Positions 21,001 through 28,332 of a DNA stretch of 64,000 nt are shown here, in pieces; position 1 is the first letter of the stretch; each line of letters begins with the position of its first letter. Origin of the DNA: Granulicella aggregans (lineage in GTDB: Bacteria; Acidobacteriota; Terriglobia; Terriglobales; Acidobacteriaceae); contig NZ_JACHIP010000005.1 of NCBI RefSeq assembly GCF_014203275.1, positions 558,001 through 622,000 of the forward strand, in the 5' to 3' direction. A program made the translations under genes and the position numbers. The notes below the pieces were generated by a model that saw nothing but the letters and a program-made list of their open reading frames with translations, was not told the DNA's origin and searched no databases.

Positions 21001-22845
21001 GGCGTTGTTCACGCGGCCTTGACGCCAGTCGTTCAGATAGGGCGCGGCGAACGCGAGTTCGTTATCGTAGGCAAGGCCTCGGCCCGTGCCGATGTTGTCC
21101 CAATACTCCGCGCCAAACGCGGGCTTCGTGGGATTGCTGTTCTTGATTCCCGACTCACACCCCGCGCCATCGCACTCCTGCAGTCCGACAAATTCTGCAT
21201 AGGCGGGAAGGTAGGCACGCGTGGCCTGCTGGCGCGGATTGATGTTGTCCCACTCCGCTTCAAGCGTATACAACGTGTTCACAAGGCCAATATTATTTCC
21301 GCCATTGTCTTCTTCCCAATCAAGGATCGAAGGATGGCTGCGGTCGCGGATGATCATGTCGCGATGGATCTCGGCCTTCAGCGTCGTATCGTCCGCCGAG
21401 GGATTGGTGAAGCTGCCTTCGCCATCGCCGCTCGGCTGGTCGACCATGACTCCGTACGCATCGGCCGCTTCCACAAACTCTTCGCTACTGGTCGAGTGCC
21501 CCGGCCTCCAAACGTTGCCGCCGCTCGCAGCGAACTGCGCCACGTCGCGCCAGACCTGCTCGTCCGGAACCGAGGAGCCGAGCGCGGGATAGTCATAGCG
21601 ACTCGAGGCTCCCCATAGATACGTCGCATGGCCATTGAAGTACGGCAGGTTGTTGTCCCATGTAATCGTGCGAATTCCAAGCGGACTCTGCGCCGAGTCG
21701 ACCACCGTCCCATTGACGCTGACGACGTGGAAGACCTTGTACATATAAGGCTTCCCGAAGGTCGAGTTGTTCGGATACCACAGCGTTGGGTTCGGCACCG
21801 TGATCTGCTGTTGAAACATCGCCTGCGCCGTCGCAGGGAAGCTGGCTGCAGTCATCGGAGCGACCGACTGCGTGATCGGCGGAGCCGTCACAACAACATC
21901 GCCCTTCGCATCGACAATCTGCGTCGTCAACGTCACCTGTTGCGTCGTCGCAGACTCATTCAGAACATTCGTCTGGACCTCCACGATCGCCGAAGCGGCA
22001 GTCGCCGTCGCATCGGCAGCGGGAACGATCGATACCGTCCCGACATACGTGCCCCAGGTCTTTTGGTTGGAGTAGACGTTGATCGGAATATGGACCTGGT
22101 TGGTCACGAACATCTTCACATCGCGAAACAACCCCGCCATGGCCTGGCCGAATCGGAAGGCGCCGGAGAAGTTGGGCTGCTCGAACCACGTGCTTCCTCG
22201 CGATACATCGATGGCGATCACGTTGTCCGTCGTCCCGTCAGCATGCAGATACGGTGTGAGGTCTACAGCCACGGGCACGAATCCGATCACGTGCGTCGCC
22301 TTCGCATTGACAGCGACCGCGCTGATGCCTTGCAGCAGAGTTCCGTTGACGTAGATCTGCACGCCGGTGTGCGAGCCTTCAATCTCCAGCATGAACTTGC
22401 GCGCGGCAAGCTTCGGATCGATCTTGAAGTGAAGCCGGTACCAGTTATCATTGCCGGTCAAAGATCCTTGACCGCCGCCAGAGGTCTGGTTAATGAATGT
22501 TCGAGGAATATTCGCGTCGTAGGGCAAGCCAACTTGCTGCCACTTGGCGCTCGAGTCGCTGCTCTCCGCAAAACCCTGGATCGAGTAAGCCGTTTCATTG
22601 GCTGTGTTCTCGAACCACCAGTTGCTTTGCGGCGCATTGGAGGTCGACGCGGCGTTCGCAATGTACTCCGGCACGCCTGCGGCCAGGTCGATCGTCATCC
22701 GCTGCGACAGCGGCAGCGAAGACTCCACCTGCTGCGCGGTGGCTTTCAGTGAACACATCAAGACGACGAGGAGCAGCAGCGCGCTGGCCACCTCAATCAC
22801 GTTAAACCTGGGAAGGACCACTACGCTTCTGCGAAGTTCTCTCAT
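15007..22845 (-). CDS. Secreted GH2-like / discoidin / malectin / GH64 multi-domain protein (2612 aa)
   Basis: The ATG at 22843-22845 follows GAAAGG and begins a signal peptide (hydrophobic ALLLLVVLMCSLKATAQQ); a longer TTG start at 22920 is possible but makes a poorer leader. Order: GH2-type sugar-binding, Ig and TIM-barrel regions (about 50-680); a GH2 C-terminal-like region; many Ig-like repeats (QWYAGKTAIAG, QWRRNGVAITG, QWSKNGTPITG types); an F5/8 type C discoidin domain (near 19165-18690); a DUF1566/Lcl-like piece with MRLPTQAEALDI; two malectin domains; more Ig repeats; and a C-terminal GH64 beta-1,3-glucanase-like domain (YDWYEFT, TQVDQFGLPL, QFWHNHSVEGLAYGFPYDD). It probably acts outside the cell on beta-glucans or related glycans. 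The usual GH2 acid/base Asn-Glu is not conserved (HPSILDWEEDNGG), while GAEYW may hold the nucleophile. Confidence 0.85.
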   Translation of the reverse strand: MRELRRSVVVLPRFNVIEVASALLLLVVLMCSLKATAQQVESSLPLSQRMTIDLAAGVPEYIANAASTSNAPQSNWWFENTANETAYSIQGFAESSDSSAKWQQVGLPYDANIPRTFINQTSGGGQGSLTGNDNWYRLHFKIDPKLAARKFMLEIEGSHTGVQIYVNGTLLQGISAVAVNAKATHVIGFVPVAVDLTPYLHADGTTDNVIAIDVSRGSTWFEQPNFSGAFRFGQAMAGLFRDVKMFVTNQVHIPINVYSNQKTWGTYVGTVSIVPAADATATAASAIVEVQTNVLNESATTQQVTLTTQIVDAKGDVVVTAPPITQSVAPMTAASFPATAQAMFQQQITVPNPTLWYPNNSTFGKPYMYKVFHVVSVNGTVVDSAQSPLGIRTITWDNNLPYFNGHATYLWGASSRYDYPALGSSVPDEQVWRDVAQFAASGGNVWRPGHSTSSEEFVEAADAYGVMVDQPSGDGEGSFTNPSADDTTLKAEIHRDMIIRDRSHPSILDWEEDNGGNNIGLVNTLYTLEAEWDNINPRQQATRAYLPAYAEFVGLQECDGAGCESGIKNSNPTKPAFGAEYWDNIGTGRGLAYDNELAFAAPYLNDWRQGRVNNAYGMAQWYFADTPGEVSLWSEYQNIVDNRIDPTTGQKVDRSNYVRSLGYSMVDQNRFPKLLYYIYQANWVPFSIKPVVALAHHWNRAYEYKQGTPIQENAFSNCPAVRLLINGVNKDPLTGATLADQTPNPWTVQSENDLTQSTTVMPGQVHWMVNWVAGTVTAECIDNSGNVVTSATDTRTTAGAENKIVLKAVSGLVKPDGTSFEWTSNGSDAAFVVAEVEDAQGNIVPTAADNVTFSVTGPAKYMGGTEQVVASPLFTNYYQDAFSEANSNVINGVPYAFFHSPGDPELNFEGGLTKIALRSTFTPGTVTVTATAPGLTTGSVQLTSVAPAPPVQSQPPAIIVPPVSQSVTAGFPATFTVAASGSGSLNYQWYAGKTAIAGATSTSYTTPATTTGNNNETFMVTVTSASGFGAVTSNPVTLSVIAAANAAITTQPAWQSAVVGQTATLTVVASGSPTLNYAWYEDNAQVANGPQNSFTTPVLTAAGTHTFYVIVSNPLNKVQSSNAVITVNAATPVSFLTQPTSQIAATNQPVKLIATVAGSAPYTYQWQFTPQGGQATILEADTQLSNAIAYVIPAMSSANVGMYTVTVNNAANVPATSAAAKVTLAPPGNNLALGKLATASSTQNACNDATTAPPLTGAGCLGAENAVDGNLNSRWGSATAGAPPTSAVAGVDPSWLQVDLGSVQPSNTVVITWEAAYAAQYQIQYTSADPTTNPVWSVATTNNSGAGGTETLTFPTVQARYVRMFGKVRGGNYGYSMWEFQVYNIPQLGATTERYSVSASNPALIVDNLLGLTWTSTVKTNPVIGSQFTGVDAAAYCSSIGMRLPTQAEALDISGINNSSKAFPGAWNTWTSTLDPNNASQTAIVGFDGSVEEKVTNNWPGETFCTMGTSSAQAAAIQTQPLAANAAVGQSAMFTVAATGKPSPSYQWLENGNIIPGATSATYITQPVATVDSGSTFSVIVQNGERSNTSSAVKLTVGGNTGGGGATAPVITTQPSSQTVTAGTSATLRVVATGTGTLSYQWRRNGVAITGATASSYTTAATVAADNGAQFSVIVTASGLSTTSSVAVLTVSASGGTGGGGSNDVVAIDAGSPVAVGSFAADAMCANGGEFNPSQSITISSGIASIAAPEKVYESSCQGNQTYVIGGLVSGSSYTVVLHFAELYFTTAGSRQFDIAINGTPVAGLQNFDIFAAAGNARFTAVVKSIANIVAVNGQITIAFTRGVADQPMFNGIEIQGGTVASVPVATGIAIDAGSPTAIAGYAADTICPTGSEFDPGQIITIPAAIASSAAPEKVYESACQGNQTFTIGGLVSGNSYTVVLHFAELYFTTAGSREFNVAINGVPVAGLQNFDIFSAAGKARFTAVVKSIANVTAVNGQIVIAFTRGAADQPMFNGIQVLGTLATAPPTPAAPTISAQPKSVTVSAGTSATFSVTAGGTGPFTYQWTKNGVAISGATGATYTTPSTLATDNGSKFAVIVKNSGGSIVSSAATLTVTTAAGPTITLSPVSQTATIGRTATFTASATGGSVPLTYQWSKNGTPITGATAATYTTPGTTATDNAAAFTVVASSGGIASAPSAKAVLTVSTANPSTVTYPGAIGTDLNNNTNGAYPDSEIFVEVLGNNPANGNALSWVGADGTVHAASVADNTAANHLTGPDGKSYPAYSFTLAQSKLLKLPALSSGRVYISLGAPMYMPIMPAPAGAPLGYAGANPQNATDPNIKTHYDWYEFTTGLNADGTPNIFVNTTQVDQFGLPLLLDVWDATPEINVAGVVTNHGQTGITESVATIDAEYAAQTPAAFHLNPVSNLRIPAPAKDTFAAGGANDTYFDSYVNSVWSYFATNTLTLSLNNGSREFVGNTTATQFQFVEKNLNNGAYVGGNYVVGKPTTPEILACDGVFNNDGNNGKGGPQAGGTLAIEVQLCAAFNRHVVETPAQWTVPADFYLAAPANYYAQFWHNHSVEGLAYGFPYDDASGFSSTIQSSHTQHMAFGIGW
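16790..17737 (-). repeat. Tandem pair of malectin-domain coding units
   Basis: Inside the large hydrolase, two units of about 460 bases (roughly 17278-17737 and 16790-17245) encode closely similar domains. Both start AIDAGSP, both contain APEKVYES-CQGNQT and YTVVLHFAELYFTTAGSR, and both end with ADQPMFNGI. At DNA level long stretches match with scattered changes. This is an internal duplication; malectin-like domains bind di- or oligosaccharides. Confidence 0.85.
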
Positions 22846-22941
22846 CGCGATGCCTTTCAGAACAGCAGTTAAGGGAGGAGTAACTGAAGAGATCAGAGAA
22901 ACAAGGCGATGAAGGAACAATCTCCCGCAATACTAGTGCAG

Positions 22942-22963
22942 CGAACCGGTTCGACTACGAACC
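22942..22963. promoter_or_regulatory. Overlapping GAACC palindromes, candidate LacI-type operator
   Basis: CGAACCGGTTCG (22942-22953) is a perfect palindrome, and GGTTCG-ACTA-CGAACC (22948-22963) overlaps it as a second one. A further CGAACC lies at 22988. The site is about 97 bases upstream of the large hydrolase start, in the 458-base divergent gap 22846-23303, which otherwise holds no recognisable gene. The core AACCGGTT matches the one at 1060-1067. Confidence 0.4.
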
Positions 22964-23303
22964 AGCCCTATGCAACTTTCGCGTTATCGAACCACTCGGC
23001 TACAACTCGGGCGGAGGGGTTGGATCGCGCTGCGCCTTGTGAATCGGTTGCGGCTCCAGTGCGAAAACTCACTATGGCAATGACAAGTCACACCCTAACC
23101 GTGCTCCCAATCCATACGGAAGGTTTGTTACGGTATCAGGCAAAAATTACCCGATGATTTGTAGCTACGGCCCTTGTATTGTTTTGTTTACAACGACGTA
23201 TGATACGGTGGCTCCACTGAAGAGATTACCGTTGGCGGTCAAACAAGTGACCATTGGCGGGGCTGTTCCACCTGCTGTCTTGAAAGCTTTGGAAGGGCGT
23301 GAT

Positions 23304-24668
23304 ATGTCGACAACGGCTCTAAGTACGATTGCCGAAGAGGAAGCCAGCGCGGGCCACCCTACGTGGGATAGCCCCGAAGAGGTTCAGAAACAGTTAGAAC
23401 GCGTGGCGACCAGCGTTCACTTTCGCAACAGCAAGCGCTATCCGGCTCTCCTTCGATACCTCGTTCAACAGAGCCTGTTGGGAAAGATGGATGCGCTAAA
23501 GGAACGCACCCTCGGCATTGAGGTCTTCGGCAGACCCGCCGACTACGACACCAACGCCGACCCGGTGGTACGCATCACGGCCGGCGAGGTTCGCAAGCGC
23601 ATCGCGCAGTACTATCAATCTCCCGATCATGGGCAGGAGCTTAGACTGGAGCTCCCTCTAGGTTCCTATGCGTTGCGCTTCGTGCCTCCGCACGTAACCA
23701 CGCCCACGTTCACACAGCCAACGGTGAAGAATGACTTCGAACTCACACCAGAAGCGCATCTATTGGGCAGCCCGCTCCCTATCGTCGCACCGCTGATTCC
23801 AGAGAACATCGCCTCTCTGCAGCAGCCACAGATACCTCCTGCAAATGCGAAGGGCTTCCCTCTTCGTTCAAGGCGTATGCAAACGATCCTCGCACTGGGA
23901 ACACTTGTGGCCCTCGCGCTATGTTCCGTCGCGCTCGTCGACGTCGTGAACTCGCGGAGACAGGAAGCCGGCATGACGTACTTCTGGGGGCCAATACTTC
24001 GCTCCAAAGGGCCGGCAATGATCGTCCTTGGAGTTCACTCGTTCGACATCCATGGGAACGACTTCTCCCCGACAAGCCTCGCGCAACTCCCGGAGGGGGG
24101 AGAGACAGCGCTCTCTACCATGATCCGCTCGAACATGGTTTCGGTGAGCGATGTCGTCAGCTATAGCGAAGTCGTGAGCGTGCTCGCAAAGCATTCCCTT
24201 CCGCTGCATACGCAGAGCGCCGCAGAGACCACGATCGAAGAGTTTCGCCGCGGGCCGATCGTCCTGATCGGAGGCTTCGACAACATGTGGACCATGCGGC
24301 TCACCTCTTCCCTTCGCTTCCGATTCGTCGCTCTCAGTAATTCGCTGCACGAGATTTAAGACATCCAGCATCCCGCCTCGCCATGGCAGTTCGATAACTC
24401 ACAGAGCGCTCTATCCACCACCCGCGACTACGCGATCGTGGCAAGGTTCTTCGATCCTCAGATCGAACAGCTAGTCATCGTCATTGCCGGCATCGGTAAG
24501 AGCGGCACCGAAGCTGCGGCAGAGTTCGTAACCGACAAAGAAGCCCTGCGAACCTGGATCGAGGCGCTGCCAGAACGAGATCACGAGAATGTTGAGATCG
24601 TCTTATCCACAGATCTCATCGAGGGTAGACACGGTCCGCCCCACGTCATCGCAAGCGACAGTTGGTAG
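23304..24668 (+). pseudogene. Membrane regulator of acidobacterial type, interrupted by an in-frame TAA
   Basis: The ATG at 23304 follows GGAAGGG (23291-23297). The first part (to 24356) has a conserved N-terminal domain (SVHFRNSKRYPALLRYLV, LGIEVFGRPADYDTNADP, VRITAGEVRKRIAQYY), a membrane helix (ILALGTLVALALCSVALV) and an extracytoplasmic part. A TAA stands at 24357-24359, but the same frame then stays open for 102 codons (to the TAG at 24666-24668). That stretch encodes the expected end of the family: DYAIVARFFDP, IVIAGIGKSGTEAAAEFVTD, NVEIVLSTDLIEG, GPPHVIAS. One nonsense change therefore splits an otherwise intact gene. I know this architecture from acidobacterial genomes without an established function. 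It is divergent from the hydrolase gene it may once have controlled. Confidence 0.75.
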
Positions 24669-24737
24669 TACATCGGCAAGAGCATCTTCGTCCCTCGCGC
24701 TACGGCAGCGAGATACCGCCAAACACTCTTCGCGCAG

Positions 24738-25043
24738 TTAATCGCGCCTTCCAGGCTTGCGACAAATATCGGCCATAAACGCGAGATATCTAGCAAATTT
24801 ATCTGGGACAGCGCGGTAGTACACGTTCAATCCATCCTTGCGGAATGCAATCAACCCGAGATCCGCGAGCACCTTCAGATGATGGGACACCGTCGGACCG
24901 GAGATGAGGTGCTTCGCGCATATCTCGCCGCAGAACAGTTCATCGCTTTGAGATATCTGCGTGTAGATCGCAAGGCGGTTTGGATCGCCGAGTGCCTTGC
25001 CGATACGTGCCGCTTCAACATCCGTCAACTTGCCCATATTCAC
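24738..25043 (-). CDS. ArsR-family winged-helix transcriptional repressor
   Basis: A 101-residue protein, normal length for ArsR/SmtB regulators. It reads KALGDPNRLAIYTQI, then the recognition helix region SGPTVSHHLKVLADLGLI and the wing FRKDGLNVYYRAV. A CGEIC motif (near residue 39) places two cysteines where metal-sensing ArsR proteins often have ligands, but a non-metal signal is equally possible. A second in-frame Met (MNMG) offers an alternative start two codons in. It is divergent from the RND efflux operon, whose start is 112 bases away, so it most likely represses that operon and itself. Confidence 0.88.
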   Translation of the reverse strand: MNMGKLTDVEAARIGKALGDPNRLAIYTQISQSDELFCGEICAKHLISGPTVSHHLKVLADLGLIAFRKDGLNVYYRAVPDKFARYLAFMADICRKPGRRD

Positions 25044-25102
25044 TCAGACGCATTCGCAGCTAATTCGATGCTGCTCGACAATCTCTGAATCCTACTAATT
25101 CG

Positions 25103-25118
25103 ATACTCATCTAAGTAT
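25103..25118. promoter_or_regulatory. Candidate ArsR operator
   Basis: ATACT-CATCTA-AGTAT is an inverted repeat (25103-25107 and 25114-25118) in the 112-base divergent region between the ArsR gene and the efflux operon. It lies in an AT-rich stretch that could hold the -10 element. The arms are short, so chance is not excluded. Confidence 0.35.
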
Positions 25119-25155
25119 ACGCTGACCCTTCGTAGCGAATGCTGGAGAGACCGAT

Positions 25156-28100
25156 ATGTGGATCGTACGACTTGCGCTCAATAAACCTTACACCTTCATC
25201 GTAGCGTCCATCCTGATTGTTGTGCTCGGCCTCTCGTCGATTGCCACTACGCCGACGGACATCTTTCCGAACATCGATATTCCAGTGGTCACGGTCATCT
25301 GGTCCTACTCCGGCTTGCCCGCAAAGGAGATGGAGCAGCGCGTCACCACCTTCAGCGAGTTCGTCATGGCCGTCGTCAACGACGTTAAGTCCATCGACTC
25401 GCAGACCGTTAATGGCGCAAGCGTCATCAAGATCTCCTTCCAGCCGCAGGTTCGCATCGACGCCGCCATGTCGCAGGTCGGAGCAGCCGTCAACTCCATC
25501 CGCTTCCGCATGCCACCCGGTGTAAATCCCCCGTGGATCCTGCGTTTCAGCGCTTCGACCGTGCCTATCATCCAGCTCTCGCTATCAAGTGACACCCTCT
25601 CTGAATCCGAGATCTATGACTACGGTCTCTTCCGCGTTCGCCAGCAGTTGACTACCGTTCCCGGCACGCTTCTGCCCACGCCCTACGGCGGTGTCGCTCG
25701 TCAGATCATGGTCGACCTAGACCAGAACGCTCTGCTCGCAAAGGGCATCACTCCCATCGATGTCACTGCTGCGATCAATGCGCAAAACGTCACCCTTCCA
25801 TCAGGAACAGCGAAGGTCGGCACCAGCGAGTACACCGTCAGCACAAACTCAAGTCCCACCGATGCGCTGATGTTGAACGATGTGCCCATCAAAACAGTCG
25901 ATGGCAAGCTCGTCTACATGCGTGACGTTGCACATGTTCGCGATGGCTGGTCGGTTCAGCGGAATGTAGCCCGCGCCAACGGCAAGCCGGCCGCTCTGCT
26001 CACCATCATGAAGACCGGCTCCGTCTCGACACTAGACATCGTCAACCAGATCAAAAACGATGTCCTCCCAGGCTCACGTGCCGCCGCGCCCAAGGGTCTG
26101 AAGATTACTGAACTCTTCGACCAGTCCATCTTCGTCAAGGCATCCATCGTCGGCGTACTTCGCGAGGGCGTCATCGCCGCCAGCCTCACTGCACTGATGA
26201 TCCTGCTCTTCCTCGGAAGCTGGCGCAGCACGCTCATCATTGCCATCTCGATCCCACTCTCGATCCTCAGCTCCATCATCGTCCTCAGCGCCCTGGGCGA
26301 GACGATGAACACCATGACGCTAGGCGGCCTAGCTCTCGCTATCGGCATCCTCGTGGACGATGCCACCGTCACCATCGAGAACATCCATCGGCACATGGGC
26401 AAGCAGCCGCTCAAAGAGGCCGTGCTCATTGGCGCATCCGAGATCGCAACGCCAACGCTCGTATCGACACTCACCATCTGCATCGTCTTCGTCTCGGTCG
26501 TCTTTCTTACTGGCCCTGCGAAGTTCCTCTTTACGCCCATGGCGCTCGCCGTCGTCTTCGCCATGCTCGCGTCGTATGTTCTTTCGAGGACTCTGGTCCC
26601 CGTGCTCGTGAACTTCATGCTAGGCGCTGAGCATAACTTCGAGGGCGAGACTGACTTCGAAGCCGGCGTGCCCGCAAGGCGCTCCTTCTTCGGCCGCATC
26701 AACGACCGCTTCAACGAAGGCTACTTCTGGGTGCAGGAGCGCTACACCCGCTCATTGCAGTACCTGCTCGCACACCGCAAGCCCGCGCTGATCGCGTCGC
26801 TCGCCATCATGTCCACCGCGTTCCTTCTGCTGCCGTTCGTTGGCCGTGACTTCTTCCCTGCCGTCGACGCCGGCCAGATCAAGCTGCACATCCGCGCCCA
26901 GCCCGGAACCCGCATCGAGAGCACCAAGGTCCTCTTCAGCCAGGTCGAAGACCAGATCCGCACCATCATTCCGCCCGATGAAGTTGAGCTCATCATGGAC
27001 AACATTGGCCTCACACCCGAGACCTTCAACTACGCCTTCGGTGATGGCGCAACCATCAGCAGCGCCGACGGTGAAGTCCTCATCGCGCTGAACCCCAAGC
27101 ACCACGGCCCGACCGAGAAGTACATGAAGCAGATGCGGTCGCAACTGCAGAAGCAGTTCCCCGACCTCACGTTTTTCTTCCAGCCCGCCGACATGGTCAC
27201 GCAGATCCTGAACTTTGGTCTGCCTGCTCCCATCGACGTACAGATACAAGGCTACGATCCCGCCAACTACGAGATCGCCCGCCGTCTGCGCGAGCGCGTC
27301 GCCACCGTACCTGGTGCGGTCGATGTTCACATGCACCAGGTCGTCAACGCTCCGGACCTTCACCTTGATATCGATCGCGTCCGTGCCGCGCAATTCGGGC
27401 TAACGCAACAGGACGTAGCCAACAGCTTGTACATCTCGTTGAGTTCGAGCGCGGCAGTGCAGCCAAATTTCTGGCTCGACCCCAAGATGGGTATCACCTA
27501 CACCGTGGCCGCGCAGACACCGCAGTACAACATCGACTCCATCAACGCTCTGCGCAACACGCCCATCCCCATCCACACGCTCACCAACCGGACGGAGATC
27601 CTCGGCAACATGGCGACGCTCTCCCCAGCCGTCATGCCTGTCGTCATCAATCACCACAACGGCGCGCCGGTCTTCGACATTTACGCCAACACGCAGGACG
27701 ACGACCTCGGCTCAGTCGCCGCGAAGATCAATCGCATCGTTACCGAAGAACGCAAGAGCTTGCCTCCAGGCACGAAGATCGTCGTCCGCGGCCAGGTCGA
27801 AAGCATGAACGAAGCCTTCAACCGCCTCGGCCTCGGCCTCGCCTTCGCGGCGCTGCTGGTCTACCTGCTGATGGTCGTCAACTACCAGAGCTGGCTCGAT
27901 CCCTTCATCATCATCTGCGCTCTTCCCGGAGCCTTCACCGGCATCGTATGGGCGCTCTTCCTTACCCAGACAACATTCAACGTGCCCAGCCTCATGGGCG
28001 CGATCATGTCCATCGGTGTGGCCACCGCGAACTCGATCCTCCTGGTCACCTTCGCCAACGAGCTTCGCGCCACCGGCGTCGCCCCACTTGAGGCTGCGGT

Positions 28101-28332
28101 CACCGCCGGATACACCCGCCTGCGCCCCATCATCATGACGGCGTTCGCCATGATCATCGGCATGCTGCCCATGGCGCTCGGCATTGGCGAAGGCGGCGAG
28201 CAGAACGCTCCACTCGCACGCGCGGTCATCGGTGGCCTCAGCGTCGCCACCTTCGCGACGCTCTTCTTTGTCCCCTTGATGTTCACCCTGATTCACGGCA
28301 GAGATGCCGCCACGCCACAGGAGGCCCTATGA
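25156..28332 (+). CDS. RND-family efflux pump inner-membrane transporter (AcrB/MexB-like)
   Basis: A 1058-residue protein with the two-fold RND layout: a membrane helix at the N-terminus (NKPYTFIVASILIVVLGLS), a large periplasmic loop, helices 2-6, a second loop and helices 8-12. Helix 4 carries the proton-relay aspartates in LAIGILVDDATVTIENIH. The sequence GLPAKEMEQRVTTFSEFVMAVV is the usual porter-domain start. It exports amphiphilic compounds from the inner membrane or periplasm using the proton gradient. Its ATG overlaps no other gene; its 3' end overlaps the next gene by ATGA. The substrate is unknown; an HAE-type drug or solvent pump is more likely than a metal pump because the metal-specific helix-4 motif is absent. 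Confidence 0.95.
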   Translation: MWIVRLALNKPYTFIVASILIVVLGLSSIATTPTDIFPNIDIPVVTVIWSYSGLPAKEMEQRVTTFSEFVMAVVNDVKSIDSQTVNGASVIKISFQPQVRIDAAMSQVGAAVNSIRFRMPPGVNPPWILRFSASTVPIIQLSLSSDTLSESEIYDYGLFRVRQQLTTVPGTLLPTPYGGVARQIMVDLDQNALLAKGITPIDVTAAINAQNVTLPSGTAKVGTSEYTVSTNSSPTDALMLNDVPIKTVDGKLVYMRDVAHVRDGWSVQRNVARANGKPAALLTIMKTGSVSTLDIVNQIKNDVLPGSRAAAPKGLKITELFDQSIFVKASIVGVLREGVIAASLTALMILLFLGSWRSTLIIAISIPLSILSSIIVLSALGETMNTMTLGGLALAIGILVDDATVTIENIHRHMGKQPLKEAVLIGASEIATPTLVSTLTICIVFVSVVFLTGPAKFLFTPMALAVVFAMLASYVLSRTLVPVLVNFMLGAEHNFEGETDFEAGVPARRSFFGRINDRFNEGYFWVQERYTRSLQYLLAHRKPALIASLAIMSTAFLLLPFVGRDFFPAVDAGQIKLHIRAQPGTRIESTKVLFSQVEDQIRTIIPPDEVELIMDNIGLTPETFNYAFGDGATISSADGEVLIALNPKHHGPTEKYMKQMRSQLQKQFPDLTFFFQPADMVTQILNFGLPAPIDVQIQGYDPANYEIARRLRERVATVPGAVDVHMHQVVNAPDLHLDIDRVRAAQFGLTQQDVANSLYISLSSSAAVQPNFWLDPKMGITYTVAAQTPQYNIDSINALRNTPIPIHTLTNRTEILGNMATLSPAVMPVVINHHNGAPVFDIYANTQDDDLGSVAAKINRIVTEERKSLPPGTKIVVRGQVESMNEAFNRLGLGLAFAALLVYLLMVVNYQSWLDPFIIICALPGAFTGIVWALFLTQTTFNVPSLMGAIMSIGVATANSILLVTFANELRATGVAPLEAAVTAGYTRLRPIIMTAFAMIIGMLPMALGIGEGGEQNAPLARAVIGGLSVATFATLFFVPLMFTLIHGRDAATPQEAL

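Noticed and set aside
21628..22752. Plus-strand frame of 374 codons opposite the GH2 region
   Set aside because: Arg/His/Val-rich shadow; the minus strand shows a clear glycoside hydrolase sequence.
15007..22845. Repeats in this stretch as a CRISPR array or mobile element
   Set aside because: They are coding repeats of Ig-like and malectin domains of irregular length in one continuous frame; no spacers or transposase.
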